DNA of 16,935 nucleotides from Betaproteobacteria bacterium (GTDB taxonomy: Bacteria > Pseudomonadota > Gammaproteobacteria > Burkholderiales > Burkholderiaceae_C). Location: contig RFTR01000021.1 of the NCBI GenBank assembly GCA_009923345.1, forward strand, positions 1 to 16,935, in the 5' to 3' direction. The stretch's first letter is position 1. Every line of letters begins with the position of its first letter. Below the pieces are notes generated by a model that saw nothing but the letters and a program-made list of their open reading frames with translations, did no database searches and was not told where the DNA came from. Positions 1 through 6,174 of the stretch are shown one piece after another. The position numbers and the translations under genes were made by a program.

Positions 1-337
1 ATTCCAAAGCTAAGACAAATAAAGTTTTAGGCAGTACCAAAGGCAAGTCAGCAGGCAAGATCAACCACCCATTGGCGTTTTGTGTAGCAGCCACACCCAT
101 TGCAATGCTGTCACCCATACCAGCGTTTTCTAAATGTGCAATGTCCACAGCTCGCACCACATGAAAAGGTAATCCACTGGCTTGTACGCCTGCCAAGGTG
201 CGCTCTAAAACGCTTCGCCCTTGCAACATCGTGTCTAATTTGTGTTGGCCACCTGAAGCCGCCTTGAAACGCTCGGAGCGGCCCGCTGCGAGTACAAGCA
301 CAGTAGGTAGGCTGTTATCTGTTTTTGATAGTGACAT
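1..337 (-). CDS. MobA/MocA-like nucleotidyltransferase (NTP_transf_3 type), C-terminus cut by window edge
   Basis: About 112 codons are visible from an ATG at 337-335; the gene runs off the left edge. The N-terminal region carries LVLAAGRSERF, the nucleotide-binding loop of molybdopterin nucleotidyltransferase-like enzymes. It is followed by a GMGDSIAMGV segment and then LILPADLPLV, which matches the acidic metal-binding stretch of the family. Relatives attach CMP or GMP to the molybdenum cofactor (MocA, MobA) or mature CoxL-type dehydrogenases in the cytoplasm. A sugar-nucleotide role is less likely because the middle segment is of MocA type. There is no clear Shine-Dalgarno in front of the ATG. 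The gene diverges from pdxH with only 46 bp between them. The family is fairly sure; the exact substrate is not. Confidence 0.8.
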   Translation of the reverse strand, partial: MSLSKTDNSLPTVLVLAAGRSERFKAASGGQHKLDTMLQGRSVLERTLAGVQASGLPFHVVRAVDIAHLENAGMGDSIAMGVAATQNANGWLILPADLPLVLPKTLFVLALE

Positions 338-383
338 AGCGCGAACTTTAAAGCAGAATTAAAAAAGACCTAACATCACCTCC

Positions 384-1031
384 ATGCAAGACATTTCCAA
401 ACTCCGCAAAAGTTACGAACGCGCTGAACTCAGCGAAACCGACTCTGCTGCTGATCCATTCAAGCAGTTTGAAGGCTGGTTACAAGAAGCCATCACCGCT
501 GAACTACCAGAGCCCAATGCCATGACGCTAGCCACTGTGGGCAGTGATATGCGCCCCAGCTCGCGCATTGTGTTGATCAAAGGCTTGGATGCACGTGGCA
601 TTGTTTGGTTCACCAATTACAACAGCCGTAAAGGCCAGCAATTGGCTGGCAACCCATTTGCCAGTTTGCAGTTCCATTGGGTCGAGTTAGAACGCGTGGT
701 GCGCATTGAGGGACGCGTTGAGAAAGTCAGTGAGCAAGAAAGCGACGACTATTTCAATAGCCGCCCACTTGACTCACGCATAGGCGCATGGGCGAGTCCG
801 CAAAGCGAGGTTATTTCCGATCGCACAGTCTTGGTGACCAATGCGGTGAAATACGGCGCACAATTTTTATTGCACCCACCGCGACCACCCCACTGGGGTG
901 GTTATCGCTTGGTGCCAGACCAATGGGAGTTTTGGCAAGGACGTAAAAGCCGTTTGCATGACCGTTTGCGCTATCGCCTTGATACCAAGCCAAACGCCTC
1001 TGTTTGGATGAGAGAGCGTTTGGCGCCTTAA
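384..1031 (+). CDS. pdxH: Pyridoxamine/pyridoxine 5'-phosphate oxidase
   Basis: 215 residues, the usual length (E. coli PdxH has 218). This FMN enzyme oxidises pyridoxamine or pyridoxine 5'-phosphate to pyridoxal 5'-phosphate with O2 in the cytoplasm, the last step of B6 synthesis and salvage. Visible signatures are the FMN-binding segment SSRIVLIKGLD (about 59-69), FTNYNSRKGQQL (about 76-87), FHWVELERVVRIEG (97-110), and the family C-terminal block WEFWQGRKSRLHDR (181-194). R190 and H192 in that block correspond to the catalytic Arg/His pair of E. coli. The protein ends in ERLAP, as is typical. It converges on the TonB receptor gene with 8 bp between stop codons. The start has no Shine-Dalgarno. 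Instead ATCACCTCC, the same sense as the 16S rRNA 3' tail, sits directly before the ATG. Confidence 0.97.
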   Translation: MQDISKLRKSYERAELSETDSAADPFKQFEGWLQEAITAELPEPNAMTLATVGSDMRPSSRIVLIKGLDARGIVWFTNYNSRKGQQLAGNPFASLQFHWVELERVVRIEGRVEKVSEQESDDYFNSRPLDSRIGAWASPQSEVISDRTVLVTNAVKYGAQFLLHPPRPPHWGGYRLVPDQWEFWQGRKSRLHDRLRYRLDTKPNASVWMRERLAP

Positions 1032-1039
1032 ACCTTAGG

Positions 1040-3166
1040 TTAGAAACTCGCTTGCAGTCCAAGTTTCAAACTTCTGCCAGCGAGCGGTGGTGCCAAACTA
1101 CTGGACATCGTTTGGGTCAGGCTTGACGTAGAAGAGTAGGCCAACTTGTTAGTTAAGTTATCTAGTTTGGCGAAAAACATCCAATGCGTAGGTCCGCTAT
1201 GTGCGTGGTAGTTGAGCCCTGCATTCCACAGGGTGTAAGCAGCCGTCGTGACTGGAGTGACATTGCTGTAATACGGCATACGGTTTTGAGCTCCGGCATG
1301 CATAAAGCCAAAACGTGCGCCCCATGCATTTTTTGACCACAAAGCATCTGCGCCCAACCGCATAGGTGCAATGCGAGGCATAGGTCGTCCATTGGTTAAA
1401 TCATCGGCACGCAGGATGTCACCGCGCAATTCCAAATCAACCGCGCCATGTTGTGCGTCGTTAGAGAGCAGTGCTTGTTGACCACCAACCATACGCAACT
1501 TGGCATGGGACTCTAGGCCCATAAATCTGGCCCGTACACCTTGGAAGTTGTAGACAGGTAAATCAGTAGAGGTACCCACTGCCCCCGCAGAAGTTTTGTA
1601 GCTACCAGAAGACTGCAAAGAAATGAAGTTTGCAAACTCCGAAGTAAATGCAGTCACTCCCAATTTGTGTAGTCCGTTTTTCCATTCGCCTCCTAAATCG
1701 AGTTGCGTGGCTTTTTCTAAAGCCATAGTGGAAGACCCAATTTCATAGGCTCCCGTGGCCGCATGGGGGCCATAGGCAAACAACTCGTAGTCTTTGGGTG
1801 CGCGTTGGCTGGTAGTGATGTTGCTCGTTACTTGCCAGCCGTTTTGCGCTTCACCCTGACGTAAGTTGCGCATCACGCCTAATGCAAAGCTCATCGGATT
1901 GAAGGTCTTGGTTTGGGCTGCGTTTTCGTTGTTGGGGCCAATGCTTTCTAAAGACTGGACACTCACAGACTCAGAACGCGCCCCTGCCGTCCACTGACCC
2001 CACGGTGTTTTTAAAGCCTGGTAGGTAAAGAGTGCTGTGCTGTGGGTTCGACTGGTGGGCACGAATTTTTCGTCACCTACTGCATGCAAATTGTTACGCT
2101 CGCTTTGTAAACCAATCGTGCCTTCCAGTTGTAATCCGTTACCTAAAGCCACGCTTCGTTGCCTTGCCTCCAGTCGCATGTCTAAGCCACCGTTGTCAAA
2201 CTGTGTGCCTGCCACGTTACTGCTGTACTCTGTATGCGAATACTGTGTGTATCCGCCTTGAAACTTCACATCTTGAAACCATTCGCCTACATCGCGTAAC
2301 TTTCCCTCTAGCGCATGATGACGTCGCACCATGCCAATGGTCACATACTCTTCCGCTACCGTTCCGTAGGTGCTTTTATATTCACTGGTTGACAGACCTA
2401 AGTAACCCCTGTCAAACAACAAGGTACCACCGACAGCACCACCTTTGGTATTACTTGCCGAATTACACACTTTTACGGAATTCACGCCACTTTCACATGA
2501 CATGTTTTTGGGTACTTTCAAATTCTGTGTGCGTCTGTCAAAAGCATCTACATGGATGGCGAACTTATCGGTCCCCGTCTCCACCATGGCGCCCGTACTG
2601 CGTTCATTGGCAGCACCGCCAGCACGCAGTTCGGCTTTACCCATCACGCCACCTTTGGAATCAAATGCACGTTCGCGGGCTATGCGGTTGTCAATCACAT
2701 TCACCACGCCACCAATAGCGCTTCCGCCATAAAGCAAAGTAGCAGGGCCACGCAAAATTTCAATGCGTTCTGTGGTGAGTGGGTCCATCGGTACCGCATG
2801 GTCAAAGCTCAAACCCGAGACATCCATATTCGCACCGCTGTTTTGCAATATGCGAATGCGGTCGCCGTCCATACCGCGTATGGTTGGCCGCCCCACATTG
2901 GGGCCAAAAGAGCTGTTGGCGATACCCGGTAAGTTGTCTAAAGTTTCACCCAGCGTTGATCCCAGACGTTGGGTGAGTGCTGCGCCCGAGAGTTGCTGGG
3001 CCGGCACCAATAAACCTGTGTTCTCTAAAGAACGTGCAGTGATGGTGACATCATCTAAACGCGTTGTATACGGATCTTGGGCACTTTGCGCATACACCGA
3101 TAAGTGCGCAAAACACGAAAGGCTCGCTACATAGGCAAGCGAATGACGGAAATCTCGAAATTTCAT
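1040..3166 (-). CDS. TonB-dependent outer-membrane receptor, ZnuD-like
   Basis: 708 residues. It starts with a signal peptide (positive start MKFRDFRHS, hydrophobic core, likely cleavage after VYA at about residue 26). A TonB-box-like segment DDVTITA (38-44) follows, then a plug domain at about 50-165 and a 22-strand-type barrel ending in the terminal Phe of outer-membrane proteins. The plug reads GRPTIRGMDGDR (92-103), then SFDHAVPMD (120-128), then RIEILRGPATLLYGGSAIGG (134-153). The DHA-plus-Asp pattern resembles ZnuD, the zinc receptor of Neisseria, more than classical siderophore receptors. A loop near residues 222-236 has two cysteines (C224, C234) that could form a disulfide. AGGA at 3174-3177 is a good ribosome site for the ATG. 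It lies 65 bp behind the 136-residue gene in the same direction, so the two are probably cotranscribed. The substrate is inferred; heme or another metal remains possible. Confidence 0.92.
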   Translation of the reverse strand: MKFRDFRHSLAYVASLSCFAHLSVYAQSAQDPYTTRLDDVTITARSLENTGLLVPAQQLSGAALTQRLGSTLGETLDNLPGIANSSFGPNVGRPTIRGMDGDRIRILQNSGANMDVSGLSFDHAVPMDPLTTERIEILRGPATLLYGGSAIGGVVNVIDNRIARERAFDSKGGVMGKAELRAGGAANERSTGAMVETGTDKFAIHVDAFDRRTQNLKVPKNMSCESGVNSVKVCNSASNTKGGAVGGTLLFDRGYLGLSTSEYKSTYGTVAEEYVTIGMVRRHHALEGKLRDVGEWFQDVKFQGGYTQYSHTEYSSNVAGTQFDNGGLDMRLEARQRSVALGNGLQLEGTIGLQSERNNLHAVGDEKFVPTSRTHSTALFTYQALKTPWGQWTAGARSESVSVQSLESIGPNNENAAQTKTFNPMSFALGVMRNLRQGEAQNGWQVTSNITTSQRAPKDYELFAYGPHAATGAYEIGSSTMALEKATQLDLGGEWKNGLHKLGVTAFTSEFANFISLQSSGSYKTSAGAVGTSTDLPVYNFQGVRARFMGLESHAKLRMVGGQQALLSNDAQHGAVDLELRGDILRADDLTNGRPMPRIAPMRLGADALWSKNAWGARFGFMHAGAQNRMPYYSNVTPVTTAAYTLWNAGLNYHAHSGPTHWMFFAKLDNLTNKLAYSSTSSLTQTMSSSLAPPLAGRSLKLGLQASF

Positions 3167-3231
3167 AAAACTATCCTGTTCGCAAAGAAATGACAGCGTT
3201 CAGGGCTAAGCCCTCAGCGCGAATTAAAAAG

Positions 3232-3642
3232 TCAAATCAAAGTAATAACAGGGGGGCCACGGGCCGCATAAAACCGCTCAAACAGCGCAAAGCGTTCGAG
3301 CAATGCAAGGCCCAACCATATTGCGGGCGCAGGAATATAACTATCTATGTGCAAAGCGTGTTGCAAGGCGTCAGGACAGGCTTGGTCAAACAACTGGCAG
3401 TCCGTCAAACTTTTATGCTCGCCCCATAAATCAGCAAAAAATAGTGTTTCTTCTGCGGGGCTACTTGGCAAATGTGTTGGCTTTTGCTGCGCCACTGCAA
3501 GATCTTGCAATGTTTGCGTCACGCGATCTGCCACACTTTCTTTATGCACGATACGGTGCACAACGGTCAAGGTTTGCAGGCACACCAGTGCCAGCAGCGC
3601 CCACATCATCCACTGACGTAAACCCAACAGCTGCCGCATCAT
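3232..3642 (-). CDS. Small membrane protein with His/Cys motifs, possibly DUF2946-like, linked to the TonB receptor
   Basis: 136 residues of unproven function. There is one hydrophobic segment near the N-terminus (about 12-28) and another near the C-terminus (about 104-122). Between them lies a probably periplasmic stretch with HRIVHKE, WGEHKSLTDCQLFDQAC, and ALQHALHID. From memory, small proteins encoded next to TonB receptors in Burkholderiales share a C-x-L-F/Y-D-Q motif and end in ARGPP or ARAPP; this one ends YAARGPP plus five residues. That suggests a DUF2946-like or related metal-associated family, as inference only. The start is well supported: its ATG overlaps the msrA stop as ATGA (3639-3642), with AAGG seven bases upstream. 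The gene sits between msrA and the TonB receptor, so a role in metal handling with the receptor is plausible. Confidence 0.72.
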   Translation of the reverse strand: MMRQLLGLRQWMMWALLALVCLQTLTVVHRIVHKESVADRVTQTLQDLAVAQQKPTHLPSSPAEETLFFADLWGEHKSLTDCQLFDQACPDALQHALHIDSYIPAPAIWLGLALLERFALFERFYAARGPPVITLI

Positions 3643-4202
3643 GCGCGTACCTTGTTTGAAAACGTCTGTAAAAACTTCTTGACCTTAGGTGCCACCACAA
3701 AAGCGCAATACCCTTGGTTGGGATGGTTCTCAAAATAATCTTGGTGGTAATCCTCAGCGCTGCTGTAGTTGTGCAGCATCTCGATTTCGGTTACCACTTT
3801 GCCTTGCATTTCCTGATTGACTTGGTCACACACGCTTTGCGCAACAGCGCGATCGGTTGCTAGGCTGAGATAAATGCCACTGCGGTACTGGGTACCCACG
3901 TCATTGCCTTGGCGGTTCAAGGTGGTCGGGTCGTGGATGACGAAAAATATCTCTAGCAACTCACGCAAACTGATGGTTTTCGGGTCATAGCGCAACTGCA
4001 CCACCTCGACATGCCCCGTATTGCCATCGCAAACTTGTTCGTAGGTAGGATTTTGAACATGGCCATTGCAATAGCCTGATTCCACGTCCATCACGCCTTG
4101 CACGCGGTCAAACACGGCCTCCGTGCACCAGAAGCAACCACCACCCAAGGTAATCACTGGGTAATCGCCGAGGTTGTCGAGAAGGGGCTGTGATTGAGAC
4201 AT
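3639..4202 (-). CDS. msrA: Peptide-methionine (S)-S-oxide reductase
   Basis: 187 residues from the ATG at 4202-4200. It reduces the S-epimer of methionine sulfoxide in proteins and free methionine, using thioredoxin for recycling. The active-site motif GGGCFWCTE gives catalytic C23 with C26 close by. Family segments GYCNGHVQNPTYEQVCDGNTG and VGTQYRSGIY follow, and a C-terminal YCAFVV cysteine may serve in resolution. The common GYTGG motif reads GYCNG here, a form I associate with Burkholderiales. An in-frame GTG at 4229 would add nine residues, but the extension has no family character and no good ribosome site, so I prefer the ATG. The next gene overlaps its stop by four bases, implying translational coupling. 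Oxidative repair and metal uptake may therefore share a transcript. Confidence 0.96.
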   Translation of the reverse strand: MSQSQPLLDNLGDYPVITLGGGCFWCTEAVFDRVQGVMDVESGYCNGHVQNPTYEQVCDGNTGHVEVVQLRYDPKTISLRELLEIFFVIHDPTTLNRQGNDVGTQYRSGIYLSLATDRAVAQSVCDQVNQEMQGKVVTEIEMLHNYSSAEDYHQDYFENHPNQGYCAFVVAPKVKKFLQTFSNKVRA

Positions 4203-4277
4203 AACCCGCGATTTTAGGCTTTCGGCCACCGCAGACTTTACTTAGCCCATGTGATGCCCCAAATACACAGGAAATGA

Positions 4278-4289
4278 AGCCGATCGGCT
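4278..4289. promoter_or_regulatory. Perfect 12-bp palindrome in the msrA/tetR divergent region
   Basis: AGCCGATCGGCT is identical to its reverse complement. It lies between two divergent genes, just upstream of a TATATT -10-like hexamer that begins on its last base. It may be a regulator site; a chance palindrome is possible. Confidence 0.35.
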
Positions 4290-4294
4290 ATATT

Positions 4295-4308
4295 ACTAAC
4301 CAGTCAGT
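4295..4308. promoter_or_regulatory. Candidate TetR operator upstream of the efflux operon
   Basis: ACTAAC-CA-GTCAGT is an inverted repeat of two 6-bp half-sites (ACTAAC and ACTGAC on opposite strands, one mismatch) around a 2-bp spacer. It sits 16 bases before the GTG start of the TetR gene and directly after TATATT (4289-4294), a good -10-like hexamer with no convincing -35. TetR/AcrR repressors usually bind such a palindrome over their own promoter and so control the pump genes behind it. The binding is inferred from position and symmetry. Confidence 0.5.
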
Positions 4309-4323
4309 CATTAATTTAAATCT

Positions 4324-4974
4324 GTGTCTTCCGCATCCCCCCTCCTCGTTATTGATCCCCACCACAAACGTGAACGACGTAAGCAAGCCCGCCCAGGCGA
4401 GTTGTTGCAAGCAGCCTTGTCTTTGTTTGTGGAAAAAGGTTTTGCTGCTACCCGCGTCGAGGAAGTTGCTGCACTTGCAGGCGTGTCCAAGGGCACTTTG
4501 TTTTTGTATTTCGAAACCAAAGAAGACCTGCTCAAAGCTGTTATTCGCGAAAACATTGCGAATTTGTTTCCAGCATGGAATGAGGAGTTCAACAGTTTCA
4601 AAGGTAGTAGCAGCGAAATGTTGCGCTACGCCATGCGTTCTTGGTGGGAACGTATTGGAAACACGCCGGCCAGTGGCATTCCTAAGTTGGTCATGGGCGA
4701 AGCCCAAAACTTTCCTGAAATTGCCAACTTCTATCACGCCGAAGTCATCGAACCTGGTGTTGCCTTGATTCGCCGCATCTTGCAGCGCGGTATCGATACG
4801 GGCGAATTCCGCACGATTGAGCTTGACCAAGCGGTGCACACGGTTTACGCCCCGATGATTTTTCTGATGATGTGGAAAAACTCTATGGGCTTGTGTTCTT
4901 CCGGTATTCAGATAGACCCTGAGCGCTTTATAGAAATGCAGGTGGACGTTTTGCTCCACGGCATCACTGTTTAA
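4324..4974 (+). CDS. TetR/AcrR-family transcriptional repressor of the RND efflux operon
   Basis: 216 residues. The start is a GTG: an in-frame TAA at 4312 leaves no other upstream choice and the DNA-binding domain begins soon after. The N-terminal domain (about 23-75) has the TetR layout: GELLQAALSLFVEKGF, then the helix-turn-helix VEEVAALAGVSKGTLFLYF (about 45-63), then KEDLLKAVI. The C-terminal ligand and dimer domain (about 80-216) is of AcrR type with a Trp pair SWWERIG. Repressors of this kind release DNA when a pump substrate binds. It is followed after 15 bp by the adaptor and then the RND transporter, the standard local-repressor arrangement. A palindrome at 4295-4308 is its likely operator and probably also mediates autoregulation. 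Confidence 0.93.
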   Translation: MSSASPLLVIDPHHKRERRKQARPGELLQAALSLFVEKGFAATRVEEVAALAGVSKGTLFLYFETKEDLLKAVIRENIANLFPAWNEEFNSFKGSSSEMLRYAMRSWWERIGNTPASGIPKLVMGEAQNFPEIANFYHAEVIEPGVALIRRILQRGIDTGEFRTIELDQAVHTVYAPMIFLMMWKNSMGLCSSGIQIDPERFIEMQVDVLLHGITV

Positions 4975-4989
4975 AACACTGCATTGCAG

Positions 4990-6156
4990 ATGAGTCCTAT
5001 GAAAATAACAACCCGTCGTATCGTCATTGCCCTCATCTTGTTGGCATTGGCTATTGGCATTTGGCGAGCACTTTCTGCCAAGCGCACCCAGCAGCTCGCC
5101 GCCACAGATGCAGCGCAATTGCAAGCCCAAATCGAACTCTCCAACAACGACGTCTTCACTGCCGAGATTCGCGAAATTACCCAAGGATTAGCTGTCTCCG
5201 GTACTGTGAAGGCATTGAATTACGCAGTCATCAAAGCACGCGTAGCGGGTGAGTTAAAAGAAATCAAAGTACGTGAAGGCGACTCTGTTTCTGCTGGACA
5301 AGTGTTGGCCCGTATTGATCCAGTGGAATACCAGCGTCGCTTTGAGCAAGCGCAAGAACAAGCCAGCGCGGCCAAGTCACAAATGGAGATCGCCCAACGC
5401 CAATGGGACACCAATAAGGCCTTGGTCGATCAAGGCTTTATCTCAAAAACGGCTCTAGATAATTCACTGGCCTCTTTCCAAGGCGCAGTGGCTAGTCATA
5501 AGGCGGCTATTGCTGGCGCAGATGTCGCGCGTAAATCTCTGGATGATTCTGTGCTGCGTGCACCTTTCTCTGGCGTGATTGCGGTGCGTGCTGCACAACT
5601 GGGTGAGCGGGTTGGCATCGATGCCAAAGTTTTAGAGCTGGTCGACTTGCGCCAACTCGAAGTAGAAGCGCCCCTGAGCCCAAGCGATTCATTGGACATC
5701 AAGATGGGTCAAATTGCTCGGCTACAAATCGAAGACCGCGCCGAATTAGTCACAGCGCGCGTAACCCGCATGAGCCCCAGTGCCCAAGCGGGTAGTCGCA
5801 GTGTGTTGGTTTACCTCACCCTAGACAAACCTGCGGGGTTGCGCCACGGTTTATTTGCCAAGGGCACTCTGGGGCTAATGAACTCACAAGTCATGGCCGT
5901 GCCCTTAACCTCGGTGCGCACCGACCACCCCAGCCCCTACGTACAGATATTAGAAAAAGTAGGGGAAGACATGCGCGTCCGCCATCAAACCGTCGAGACG
6001 GGTATTCGCGGCAACGATGCATCTGGCAAAGATTCACAGGACTGGGTGGCAGTCAAAGGCCTAACAGCCGGCAGCATTGTTTTAAAAGGCCAAGTAGGTG
6101 CAATGCGCGAAGGAATGACAGTTCGGTTTACAGCTAACAACCCAACTTCTCGCTAA
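4990..6156 (+). CDS. RND efflux periplasmic adaptor (membrane fusion protein, HlyD/AcrA type)
   Basis: 388 residues from the ATG at 4990. A TTG at 4984 and an ATG at 4999 are alternatives, and MKITTRR from 4999 is also a natural start; none has a strong Shine-Dalgarno. One N-terminal membrane anchor (RIVIALILLALAIGIW) is present and no cysteine, so it is anchored by a helix, not as a lipoprotein like AcrA. Next come the first lipoyl half (AGELKEIKVREGDSVSAGQV), an alpha-helical hairpin rich in Q/A/E of about 70 residues, the second lipoyl half (LRAPFSGVIAVRAAQLGERV), the beta-barrel (ELVTARVTRMSPSA) and the membrane-proximal domain. It bridges the RND protein to a TolC channel across the periplasm. 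It lies 18 bp before the RND gene in the same operon. Confidence 0.95.
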   Translation: MSPMKITTRRIVIALILLALAIGIWRALSAKRTQQLAATDAAQLQAQIELSNNDVFTAEIREITQGLAVSGTVKALNYAVIKARVAGELKEIKVREGDSVSAGQVLARIDPVEYQRRFEQAQEQASAAKSQMEIAQRQWDTNKALVDQGFISKTALDNSLASFQGAVASHKAAIAGADVARKSLDDSVLRAPFSGVIAVRAAQLGERVGIDAKVLELVDLRQLEVEAPLSPSDSLDIKMGQIARLQIEDRAELVTARVTRMSPSAQAGSRSVLVYLTLDKPAGLRHGLFAKGTLGLMNSQVMAVPLTSVRTDHPSPYVQILEKVGEDMRVRHQTVETGIRGNDASGKDSQDWVAVKGLTAGSIVLKGQVGAMREGMTVRFTANNPTSR

Positions 6157-6174
6157 ATCGGTTCGCAACGCACC

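Noticed and set aside
1029..1046. Small AACC/GGTT hairpin between pdxH and the TonB receptor as a bidirectional terminator
   Set aside because: A four-base-pair stem with a three-base loop and no T-run is too weak to call.
2032..2718. 228-codon plus-strand frame inside the TonB receptor gene
   Set aside because: The translation is rich in Cys, His, Arg and Pro with no motif, and lies fully opposite a gene with clear plug and barrel signatures.
4203..4229. GTG start extending MsrA by nine residues
   Set aside because: No ribosome site is evident and the residues have no family match; the ATG at 4202 gives the usual distance to the GCFWC motif.
4288..5184. Long open frame (298 codons) on the minus strand opposite tetR and the adaptor gene
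   Set aside because: It is antisense to two well-supported genes, shows no recognisable domain, and has a composition (many Asn, Gln, His, Cys) expected from a shadow frame.
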